Part shown: positions 1 to 6,740 of the stretch, in pieces
Numbering within the stretch: the first letter of the stretch is position 1
Layout: each line of letters begins with the position of its first letter
NCBI GenBank assembly: GCA_902786665.1
Contig: CADADN010000048.1
Span: 1 to 54,230 of the forward strand
DNA length: 54,230 nt
Reading direction: 5' to 3'
DNA from: an uncultured Prevotellaceae bacterium
Lineage (GTDB): Bacteria > Bacteroidota > Bacteroidia > Bacteroidales > Bacteroidaceae
Position numbers and translations under genes: made by a program
Notes under the pieces: model-generated
The model's input: only the letters and a program-made list of their open reading frames with translations
The model's database searches: none
Told to the model about the DNA's origin: nothing

Positions 1-1
1 G

Positions 2-442
2 ACAATTGCAACAGGCAAGAATTTTAGCGCAGTGAGCGTGGGTAAGATGAACGAGATTATCGAGCATGTGCTGCCGATGGGTCCCGAAGTGACCATCCAA
101 GGCAAGGTGTTCGCAGGACAGGCCGTGGGCGCCACGGGCAGCGAGCTATCGTTCCAGACACTGGTTCCCGGACAGGACAGCGGTTTCCTGCACACCCACA
201 AGACGCATGAGGAACTGTATATCATCCTCAAAGGTGAGGGGCAGTACCAGGTGGACGGCGAGATCTTCCCCGTCAGCGAGGGCACCATCGTCCGCGTGGC
301 TCCCGACGGCAAGCGTGCGCTGAAAAACACCGGCACCGAGAACCTGACGATGCTCTGCATCCAGTACAAGGCCAACGCCTTCACCGAGGCTGACAGCCCC
401 ATGACCGACGGCACAATCCTTCAGGAAGAACTGAAATGGTAA
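2..442 (+). CDS. Cupin domain protein, start lies before the window
   Basis: Small single-domain cupin. The reading frame is open from base 2 with no stop, so the GTG at 32 and the ATG at 47 are probably internal and the true start is just outside the window. The cupin signature is clear: H-T-H-x3-H-E-E-L-Y around 191-220 gives the metal-binding His/Glu cluster, followed by G-E-G-Q-Y-Q-V-D-G and a second conserved segment. No signal peptide is visible in the part present. Cupins of this size bind small molecules or act as simple isomerases or dioxygenases; the substrate cannot be read from the sequence. It overlaps the start of the macrodomain gene by 7 bases, which suggests co-transcription with the ADP-ribose genes downstream. 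Confidence 0.8.
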   Translation, partial: TIATGKNFSAVSVGKMNEIIEHVLPMGPEVTIQGKVFAGQAVGATGSELSFQTLVPGQDSGFLHTHKTHEELYIILKGEGQYQVDGEIFPVSEGTIVRVAPDGKRALKNTGTENLTMLCIQYKANAFTEADSPMTDGTILQEELKW

Positions 443-1182
443 CGGACCGGCTGGAGAATCTCAAAGGCATCATTCAGTATCTGATGGCTGATTTGGATAT
501 CAGTCATCAGGTACCCCATACGTTGGAAGAGCGGCAAAGGATGATGCGGGCTTTGATGAACGTATGGATTCCCAAGCCGATCGAAACTGCTTTTCTAGCG
601 GCACAGGATGCCGAGTTGCAGATGCAACGCGAGGAGAAAGGCATGGTGACTCCTACCGGCGAGGGTTTTCTGCTTTGGCAAGGCGATATCACCCGACTGA
701 AAGTGGATGCCATCGTGAACGCCGCCAACGCACAGGCATTGGGCTGCTGGTCGCCTCTGCACAACTGCATCGACAACTGCATCCACTCCGCCGCAGGCAT
801 CCAACTCCGCAAGGAGTGCGCCGACATCATGCAGGGTCGTCTTTTGGATACAGGCGATGCCATCATCACGCAGGGCTATAACCTGCCCGCCAAACACGTC
901 ACCCATACCGTCGGACCGATTATCGAGAGCGGACAGCCAACCGAACAGCAGAAGGAGCAACTGGCGCAATGCTACCGCAGTTGTCTTGACCTGGCAGAGA
1001 AGCACCAACTGCAAAGCATCGCTTTCTGCTGCATCTCGACGGGTGTGTTCCATTTCCCCAATGAACTTGCGGCAGAGATTGCCGTCAAAACCGTGAAGGA
1101 GTATCCTCTACAGTCACTTAAAACCATCGTATTCAATGTTTTCCTCGACAAAGACCGTGACATCTACCAACGGCTGGTCTGA
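436..1182 (+). CDS. Zinc-type macrodomain, protein ADP-ribose hydrolase
   Basis: Cytoplasmic 248-residue macrodomain expected to remove ADP-ribose from proteins. The macro fold starts after about 75 residues of helical extension: G-D-I-T (83-86), V-N-A-A-N (94-98), and the phosphate-binding loop S-T-G-V-F-H-F-P (201-208). The segment G-C-W-S-P-L-H-N-C-I-D-N (103-114) carries the Cys, His and Cys expected of the zinc-containing macrodomains that pair with class M sirtuins. The next gene is such a sirtuin and overlaps the 3' end by 47 bases, the usual writer and eraser arrangement. In the described streptococcal and staphylococcal operons a lipoylated GcvH-like target and a lipoate ligase lie nearby; neither is visible here, so the target is unknown. 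Confidence 0.9.
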   Translation: MVTDRLENLKGIIQYLMADLDISHQVPHTLEERQRMMRALMNVWIPKPIETAFLAAQDAELQMQREEKGMVTPTGEGFLLWQGDITRLKVDAIVNAANAQALGCWSPLHNCIDNCIHSAAGIQLRKECADIMQGRLLDTGDAIITQGYNLPAKHVTHTVGPIIESGQPTEQQKEQLAQCYRSCLDLAEKHQLQSIAFCCISTGVFHFPNELAAEIAVKTVKEYPLQSLKTIVFNVFLDKDRDIYQRLV

Positions 1183-2017
1183 ACGCATAGCCAAAACCCG
1201 TCAACTGATTGCCGAAGCCGACCACATCATCATCGGGGCGGGGGCTGGACTCTCGGCTGCCGCAGGACTGGAGTATTCAGGAGAGGCGTTCGAACATAAG
1301 TTCCGTGAATGGATTCTCCGATACGGCATCACCGACCTCTACAGCTCATCATTCTATCCCTTCGAGACGGAAGAAGAGCACTGGGCATATTGGGCCAAGC
1401 ACATTTGGTTTGCCCGCTTTCGGCCGGAAGCACAACCGCTCTACAGGCAATTGCTGACACTCGTCAAGAACAAGGACTATTTCGTCATCACCACCAACGT
1501 GGACGGTCAGTTCGAAAAAGCGGGATTCGACACTCAGCGTATATTTGCCACACAAGGTGACTATGCCTTTTTCCAACCCGCGGACGGCTCGCCCAAGGAA
1601 CTGTATCCCAACCGCCAATGGGTGGAACAGGCGCTGCCAGCCATCCACGAATGCCGCATCCCCACAGAAATGATACCGCATACGCCCGACGGCAAGCCCG
1701 TAGCCATGAACCTCCGATGTGATGACACTTTCGTGGAGGATGAGCATTGGCATGAGCAGGCTGAACGCTACAGCCGGTTTATCGAGAAGTCATACGACAA
1801 ACGGCTGCTGCTCCTGGAGTTCGGGGTGGGTTTCAACACGCCCGTCATCATCCGCTTCCCCTTCGAGCGCATGACAGCACAGTTCCCACACACCTCGCTG
1901 GTGCGCTTCAACCGCGACTATCCGCAACTGATGACGCCTGCCGCCGCTGACCACTTCATGGCGTTCACGGAAGATGTGATGGCTATTCTCCACGACATCC
2001 AATCAGAAAAACAATAA
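1136..2017 (+). CDS. Class M sirtuin (SirTM), protein ADP-ribosyltransferase
   Basis: NAD-dependent sirtuin-fold protein of 293 residues, likely an ADP-ribosyltransferase rather than a deacylase. The Rossmann motif G-A-G-A-G-L-S-A-A-A-G lies at 34-44, and T-N-V-D-G-Q at 121-126 replaces the usual QNID. The catalytic sirtuin His is replaced by Gln141 in A-T-Q-G-D-Y, a hallmark of class M. The C-terminal M-N-L-R-C-D-D-T-F-V-E-D block is also typical. The zinc Cys pairs of ordinary sirtuins are absent (F-F-Q-P instead of a CxxC, and P-D-G-K). It overlaps the macrodomain gene by 47 bases; no ATG lies between 1136 and the conserved region, and a GTG at 1157 is the only alternative start. The pair probably forms a reversible protein modification switch. 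Confidence 0.88.
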   Translation: MFSSTKTVTSTNGWSERIAKTRQLIAEADHIIIGAGAGLSAAAGLEYSGEAFEHKFREWILRYGITDLYSSSFYPFETEEEHWAYWAKHIWFARFRPEAQPLYRQLLTLVKNKDYFVITTNVDGQFEKAGFDTQRIFATQGDYAFFQPADGSPKELYPNRQWVEQALPAIHECRIPTEMIPHTPDGKPVAMNLRCDDTFVEDEHWHEQAERYSRFIEKSYDKRLLLLEFGVGFNTPVIIRFPFERMTAQFPHTSLVRFNRDYPQLMTPAAADHFMAFTEDVMAILHDIQSEKQ

Positions 2018-2109
2018 TGATACTGAACACGGGGGGACGGACATTCTCAAAAGATAAGCAACCAAAGGATAAATATCTTAACCATATCCACTTTGACAAT
2101 ATAAGACTG

Positions 2110-2305
2110 ATTTTTTCAATATTGGCGAAGGTTGGAATCTTTCATTTTTCGCACCTGCCTCGTCGACAATCCTTTTGAGGTTGGCCACTGATGCAGGGTC
2201 GAATGCATACCCTCATTTGTCATTGGGTGTGTCTTTGTCCATTTTGCCATACCATAGTTTGGTGTTCAACACACCGTCTATGTCCTAGAACAAAATCTTC
2301 TTCAT
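2110..2305 (-). pseudogene. HAD-family phosphatase remnant (two in-frame stops)
   Basis: Reading the minus strand from the ATG at 2305 gives M-K-K-I-L-F, a TAG, D-I-D-G-V-L-N-T, then later N-D-K, a TGA, G-Y-A-F-D-P and L-K-R-I-V-D-E. This is the N-terminus of a HAD phosphatase with the nucleophile motif DxDG, resembling the HAD domains named after Swiss Army Knife RNA repair proteins. The TAG at codon 7 and the TGA near codon 31 break the frame. Homology fades after about 50 codons and the catalytic C-terminal half is missing. It starts 4 bases after the stop of the preceding minus-strand gene, so it was the last gene of the operon before decay. The family assignment rests on motif memory only. 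Confidence 0.65.
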
Positions 2306-2309
2306 TATA

Positions 2310-2651
2310 TCAATTATATCGGTAATGTTTCCTCTTTTTCAGATACTGATAGTCGCTTTCATTCCGATAAGCCTCTTGTTCAAAGCGGATATGGTAGTAT
2401 GCTTTTGTCCAATCTCGATATTTGAAATATAAAGCCAGCCATTCGATACCATACCAGATGAAGAACGGAATGTATAGCAGTTCCTTTTGTTGGGCAGCAT
2501 GTATCAGTTCGTGATTCAGCTCCCTTGTATTCAACGGCCTTACAGAGAAGACAAAGCCAAACAAGCAGATGGTCAAATAGTTCCCGCCAAAGGGATGCTT
2601 CTTGACAAGATACACCTTGTGTCGCTTCCTGTCTCTCATATGATTCTTCAT
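2310..2651 (-). CDS. Small HExxH putative metalloprotease-like protein
   Basis: Protein of 113 residues if started at the ATG at 2651, which overlaps the stop of the gene before it as ATGA; an upstream ATG at 2678 is less likely. It contains N-H-E-L-I-H-A-A-Q, matching the zincin HExxH core, and downstream F-E-Q-E-A-Y that could supply a third ligand. A hydrophobic stretch (Y-I-P-F-F-I-W-Y-G-I-E-W-L-A-L-Y) suggests one membrane-associated helix. No signal peptide is obvious. I know similar short uncharacterised proteins in Bacteroidota but no tested activity. Its place inside an ADP-ribosylglycohydrolase operon is the only functional clue. Confidence 0.7.
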   Translation of the reverse strand: MKNHMRDRKRHKVYLVKKHPFGGNYLTICLFGFVFSVRPLNTRELNHELIHAAQQKELLYIPFFIWYGIEWLALYFKYRDWTKAYYHIRFEQEAYRNESDYQYLKKRKHYRYN

Positions 2652-3388
2652 TTGTAAAATGTAATCCAATTGGTGCAAAAGTTATGACATTTCGGATGTA
2701 ACTCCACTATTTTACCCTTGTTCCGATACCATGCATAGTTCCAACCCGGCCCCATATCAAGATAGATGGCGTCTGACACGCCAAGAATCAACAACTTCTT
2801 CTTGAAATCTCCAAAGGGGATGATGTTTTCAGATTCGGCGATGCACAAACGGCCATCGTGATTGCACAAGGCACGGAATTGGTTTTTGTTTTTGTCCTTC
2901 CTTGCAATCTCAACCAATTCGCCCTTGTGTATTATCATTTCCTGTCCAAAGGCAGCTCCACCGTTTGCTGCAGCCTTGTCTATCTCTTGGGTACAATTCT
3001 TATGGCAGAAATTCCATTCTCCATTATAATAGACAAATGCACCGGTATTACGTTTGCATTTGTAACCCTTGTAACGCTTGCCTTGTGATACATGGTCACC
3101 AGCCACGTTGGAATGTTTGAACTCATTCAGCAACTCTCCCGTATAAGCCGCCTCAGCAACGAGGATGACGCTGCTGTCGCTCTTCTCTGGCATCGTGCCA
3201 CATACAAGGTCTATCGACGAATACTGGGGATAAAGGACAGTCAACCCCAGCGTGTCCATACGTATAACGGTTGTCGTCTTCTCCTTGTCTACCTCATTCT
3301 TGGGAGGTGGGACTTTGTCATTGCCAGCGTTACAGCTGAACAACATAATCACAAAGCTTAACAGCATTTTACTCCTACTCAGGAACAT
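2648..3388 (-). CDS. Lipoprotein, possibly phosphodiester glycosidase-like
   Basis: Predicted lipoprotein of 246 residues. The start at 3388 gives a proper leader (R and K, hydrophobic core, then L-F-S-C lipobox at Cys19). A nearer ATG at 3367 has an AGGAG just upstream but would leave a very short uncharged leader. The mature part has several Cys residues (C-K-R-N, F-C-H-K-N-C, C-N-H-D-G-R-L-C). Its C-terminal segment G-V-S-D-A-I-Y-L-D-M-G-P-G-W-N-Y resembles the end of NAGPA-type phosphodiester glycosidase domains, but only loosely. It lies 38 bases after the ADP-ribosylglycohydrolase gene and overlaps the HExxH gene by ATGA, so the three are probably one transcript. An exported protein in this operon is unexpected. 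Confidence 0.75.
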   Translation of the reverse strand: MFLSRSKMLLSFVIMLFSCNAGNDKVPPPKNEVDKEKTTTVIRMDTLGLTVLYPQYSSIDLVCGTMPEKSDSSVILVAEAAYTGELLNEFKHSNVAGDHVSQGKRYKGYKCKRNTGAFVYYNGEWNFCHKNCTQEIDKAAANGGAAFGQEMIIHKGELVEIARKDKNKNQFRALCNHDGRLCIAESENIIPFGDFKKKLLILGVSDAIYLDMGPGWNYAWYRNKGKIVELHPKCHNFCTNWITFYK

Positions 3389-3426
3389 CTATCAGAATAT
3401 TACAATTAGTAGTTGTTTTGCCATCT

Positions 3427-4236
3427 TCATTCATCGTTTCTCTTTTCAATGAAGCTAATGAATTGATCTTTTATCTCTCGCAAATCATCGGTTAGTATGG
3501 CATCACATTTTTTCGAGATATCATCGGGGATGGGGTGCATGCAGGCTGCTATGGCTCCTGCCATGCAGCCGATGGTGTCGGAATCGCCGCCAATGGAAAT
3601 GGCCAGACGAATCACCTCCTCAAAAGTGTTTCCCTCCATAAATGCAATGATGGCCTCTGGCACACTGCCTTGACAAGACACATCGAAATCGTATGTTGGC
3701 CGAATCTCGTTAATTGTTCTGTCCAAATTGTAGAAAAAGGTCTTTTCGACAAACTCCTTGATTTCGGTTTTCGACTTTCCCTGCTTGCAGAGGAATACAC
3801 TGGCGGCGATTGCCTGTGCGCCCTTCACGCCCTCTGGATGATTATGGCTGACCGATGCGGTGACAGCAGCCAAAGCCAATGCTTCATCAAGGGTTCTGGC
3901 ATAGAGGCCGACAGGACTGACACGCATGCCAGCACCATTGCCCCAACTGTTATAGGGTTGCGGTTCCTCTTCTTCCAGCCACATTCCGAATCTTGTACCA
4001 TATCCGGCATTAGGATATCTGTGTCCAAGTTCTTGCATACAGCATATTAGATAGTTGATGGTATGGGCCTTGTCCTCCATCAGCCACTTCGCCACGGCGA
4101 GGGTCATCACGGAGTCATCCGTGAAATTGCTATAAGAATTGAGCAACTCAAAGTCCATTGACTTCGTGTTGCAGAATTCGTATATAGAGCCGACAATATC
4201 GCCTACTATTGCTCCTAACATTTTCTTGTTTTTCAT
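3427..4236 (-). CDS. ADP-ribosylglycohydrolase family protein (stand-alone)
   Basis: Cytoplasmic enzyme of 269 residues expected to cleave ADP-ribose from a protein, nucleic acid or small molecule. Family motifs are complete: G-D-I-V-G-S-I-Y-E (12-20), T-D-D-S (39-42) for the first magnesium ligands, N-G-A-G-M-R-V-S-P-V-G (100-110), S-H-N-H-P-E-G (130-136) and G-G-D-S-D-T (216-221) for the second metal site. Length matches single-domain members. The start overlaps the stop of the metallophosphoesterase gene as ATGA, so translation is likely coupled. It is the second glycohydrolase in this operon; the other carries an extra HAD domain. Confidence 0.92.
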   Translation of the reverse strand: MKNKKMLGAIVGDIVGSIYEFCNTKSMDFELLNSYSNFTDDSVMTLAVAKWLMEDKAHTINYLICCMQELGHRYPNAGYGTRFGMWLEEEEPQPYNSWGNGAGMRVSPVGLYARTLDEALALAAVTASVSHNHPEGVKGAQAIAASVFLCKQGKSKTEIKEFVEKTFFYNLDRTINEIRPTYDFDVSCQGSVPEAIIAFMEGNTFEEVIRLAISIGGDSDTIGCMAGAIAACMHPIPDDISKKCDAILTDDLREIKDQFISFIEKRNDE

Positions 4237-4841
4237 GTTTTATGATATTGTCTTTCTGTTATATCTTCAATGTCAATTACCCGTGGCTTGTATCGCATAT
4301 TCATGACATCATCAAGCACTGCGCCATTAGAGAAGATGATGCCGTCTTCTTCTATGATTCCGTTAGCCTCATGGGCGTGTCCAAAGAGGTGGTAGTGCGG
4401 TTTCACCTCCAACACCCTGTTCCACAACGGGGCATTCCCCCAGTGGATGCCGCTCGATTTGTCAAGAATCATGATGGGCGGTTCGTGGGTGACGAGAACA
4501 TCAACGTCATGAGGTATCAACTCTTCCGGATGGTTGTATGCCAGCCCGAAGAACTTCACCCCATTGAGTTCACACCCACGGTCTTGAAGGAAATGCACGT
4601 TGTCGGGCAAATCTTCTATATTCTCAGCATCCCATAGGCATAAGTCATGGTTCCCTGTAACGAAAATCTTTTGGGGATAAGGCAGCTCGATGAACCAGTT
4701 AAGGAAGTCGAGGACCTCTCTCTCCGTTCCATTGTCGGCGAAGTCACCGCAATGTACGATGACATCCGCTGCCGGAAGTCTTTTCAACTTTCGGTGGCGG
4801 CTATGCGTATCAGATATTTGGAGGATTCTCATATCTGCCAT
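4233..4841 (-). CDS. Calcineurin-like metallophosphoesterase
   Basis: Protein of 202 residues starting at the ATG at 4841, 4 bases after the previous stop; longer N-terminal extensions would read through the upstream gene and are rejected. All metal-binding blocks are present: D-T-H (11-13), G-D (32-33), G-N-H-D (63-66), T-H-E-P-P (118-122) and G-H-A-H (154-157). The compact form resembles MPPED-type enzymes, which act on cyclic nucleotides and related phosphodiesters. The neighbours make an ADP-ribose-linked or RNA-end phosphoester substrate reasonable, but that is inference. It ends in an ATGA overlap with the next glycohydrolase. Confidence 0.9.
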   Translation of the reverse strand: MADMRILQISDTHSRHRKLKRLPAADVIVHCGDFADNGTEREVLDFLNWFIELPYPQKIFVTGNHDLCLWDAENIEDLPDNVHFLQDRGCELNGVKFFGLAYNHPEELIPHDVDVLVTHEPPIMILDKSSGIHWGNAPLWNRVLEVKPHYHLFGHAHEANGIIEEDGIIFSNGAVLDDVMNMRYKPRVIDIEDITERQYHKT

Positions 4842-4845
4842 ACTT

Positions 4846-6165
4846 TTATATCCAATAATCCTGTTGCCAGGTCTTGAAGTTGAAAATCTGATTGAGCGCA
4901 TCGTTCCAGTCGCCTGTGAAGCAAAGCCCCCTGTCGTCGAGATACACATCCGCTTTTACCTTACCCCTTTCAGCCCCTTTCGGTTGATATGGATTGTAGT
5001 TGATGTAATCGAAGCAGATGTCATTACTGTTCAAGAAATCCCTCAGTGCTGGTGAGTCATTCCTTGTAGTATGGATGATAATCATATATCCTTCATCATG
5101 CAACCGGTGCGTTGCCTCGCTTGCACCAGGTAGGATCTTGTCAAACACATCTATTCCCAACCAACCTCTGGAGTAGTTATGAATCACTCCGTCAAAATCG
5201 ATACAGATTGATTTAGGAGGATTTGCCTTGTTTCTTATTTCCATCATTCCCTCAACCACTTCGTCAAGTTGTTCACGATAAAGCAGCCCGTCTACATACT
5301 CCGAGGGTATGGCATGGAAGCCGAATTTCGCACCGAGTATGGCGCAAGCGACGGCGGCATTGGTGTCGGCATCGCCTCCGGCGCGGACAACAGCCAGCAA
5401 GCCATCCTCAAAAGACTGTGCATGCCAATAAGCCCATAGACCAGCGGCCAATGTCTTCAACGTATATCCCATGGAATCCCAATCCTGCAATTCCAACGCT
5501 TCGATATGGTCATTGTTGATGGCCAGGTCGATGTATTCCTCAATGCGCCCGTCGTATTTTCTGCCGATTTCTATCATCTGGTCATAGTCAATCGGAGCAT
5601 CGTCATACACCAGGGAGTGTATCAGTTGGGACACAATGACGCATGAACCAACACATCTTGGGTCGTAGTGCGTCAGACGGCAAATCTTGGCAGCACATTC
5701 CTCCACCGCTTTCGGAAACAACCCCACGATTGATGTCCGCATCAAGCCGCCGTTGGCTGCTGACTTCCTATGGCTCATCTCCCAAATCATCTTCGATACC
5801 TCGAACGGCCTTTCCACATAATCATCGAAACTCAGCACATTGTAGGTGTTTTCACCGATGCCCATGGGCTCGCCACAGGCCCACTCCTTGAAATTGCGGG
5901 CTATATGATTGAAATCCACTCCCTTGTCTTTGACGACGGCATTTGCGATGCAAAGCATCATATCGGTGTCGTCAGTCCAGTCGCCAATCTTCCATCTCTT
6001 GCGGTGCCGGTCTTGGAAGATGTCGCTGTAATGCGAGATGCCAACGGGATATTTCCACGCCATATCCTCATCGGTCATCCCCTCTGTGCCCAGGCCCAGT
6101 GCGTCACCGATGGCCTGGCCGTATATAGTGCCTTTTAGCAAGTCATTTTGTCTTCCTGTTTTCAT
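4846..6165 (-). CDS. ADP-ribosylglycohydrolase fused to a HAD-like domain
   Basis: Two-domain protein of 439 residues that opens the minus-strand operon. Residues about 8-310 are an ADP-ribosylglycohydrolase: G-D-A-L-G-L-G-T-E (21-29), T-D-D-T-D (65-69), G-E-N-T, A-A-N-G-G-L-M-R-T and A-G-G-D-A-D-T-N (263-270). Residues about 317-439 are a small HAD-like phosphatase domain with the nucleophile motif D-F-D-G-V (324-328), a H-T-T-R-N-D motif II segment and a D-V-Y-L-D-D-R-G acidic motif near the end. Single proteins joining these folds point to sequential removal of ADP-ribose and phosphate. The ATG at 6165 is preferred; the GTG directly before it is the only near alternative. Confidence 0.9.
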   Translation of the reverse strand: MKTGRQNDLLKGTIYGQAIGDALGLGTEGMTDEDMAWKYPVGISHYSDIFQDRHRKRWKIGDWTDDTDMMLCIANAVVKDKGVDFNHIARNFKEWACGEPMGIGENTYNVLSFDDYVERPFEVSKMIWEMSHRKSAANGGLMRTSIVGLFPKAVEECAAKICRLTHYDPRCVGSCVIVSQLIHSLVYDDAPIDYDQMIEIGRKYDGRIEEYIDLAINNDHIEALELQDWDSMGYTLKTLAAGLWAYWHAQSFEDGLLAVVRAGGDADTNAAVACAILGAKFGFHAIPSEYVDGLLYREQLDEVVEGMMEIRNKANPPKSICIDFDGVIHNYSRGWLGIDVFDKILPGASEATHRLHDEGYMIIIHTTRNDSPALRDFLNSNDICFDYINYNPYQPKGAERGKVKADVYLDDRGLCFTGDWNDALNQIFNFKTWQQDYWI

Positions 6166-6446
6166 CACGTCAAATGTTCTTTCTTATTTAAAGATTCTTC
6201 TCCCAGCGTGTTTCTATCATCAAGATTGATTTATTTAGTTGTTAGAGACACTCCTCTGCGAGGTAATTTGGTCTCTTATGAACATCTTCATAAATATATA
6301 AGGGATGAAACATCGGAGACGACAACACTGAACTTGCCGTCCGACCATTGAGGCATGTTCCTATGGATGAAAACGTTTCCGCAAGGTGAATCCAGAATGT
6401 TTTGCATCTTTCATCTACAGTAGAACAAATTCTTTTGCCAACAGTC

Positions 6447-6476
6447 TTGTTATATCGCATTTTTTATCTATATTTG
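6447..6476 (+). promoter_or_regulatory. Bacteroidota-type promoter before GH2
   Basis: TTG at 6447-6449, 19 bases, then TATATTTG at 6469-6476, matching the TTTG / TAnnTTTG consensus. It would start transcription near 6483, giving a leader of about 258 bases if translation begins at 6741. Confidence 0.6.
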
Positions 6477-6660
6477 CAGAAAACTATGCATTTGCCCCAA
6501 AACTGCCGAGTGGCGTTCAAGGTCAAGAGGACAAGAGTCCAAGCATAGTCAAGTATCAAAAACAAACTTCAGAAGGATAAGAGATAAAAAATGAGAAAGT
6601 ACTTCGTAACCAGGGTGTCCAATTTGTTGTATCGACTTTTGATCAAAGACCCCACCCCAG

Positions 6661-6682
6661 CCCCTCCCCTCGAGGGGAGGGG
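6661..6682. repeat. Perfect 22-base GC-rich palindrome
   Basis: The block reads the same on both strands: CCCCTCCCCT followed by its mirror-complement, centred on CTCGAG. It is preceded by CCCCACCCCAGCC. It would fold into an uninterrupted hairpin in the GH2 leader transcript. It resembles dispersed intergenic palindromes I recall from Bacteroidota genomes, but only one copy is seen here. Confidence 0.7.
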
Positions 6683-6740
6683 ATATGCGCACCGATTGTT
6701 GGACGAGACCTCTTGGCAAAGAAAGCGAAACGTAATCTTT

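Larger units (their letters stand above)
6169..6740. other. Intergenic and probable long 5' leader before the first GH2 gene
   Basis: Between the start of the glycohydrolase-HAD gene (minus) and the likely start of the GH2 enzyme at 6741. It holds a good promoter at 6447-6476 and, further on, a perfect 22-base palindrome at 6661-6682. The frame of GH2 is open from 6591, but those 50 codons run through the palindromic GC-rich block and precede a classic signal peptide, so I treat them as leader. Weak open frames at 6242-6460 (minus) look random. Confidence 0.55.

Noticed and set aside
6591-6740. N-terminal extension of the GH2 protein
   Set aside because: It runs through a GC-rich palindrome, has no homology to GH2 leaders, and a proper signal peptide starts at 6741.
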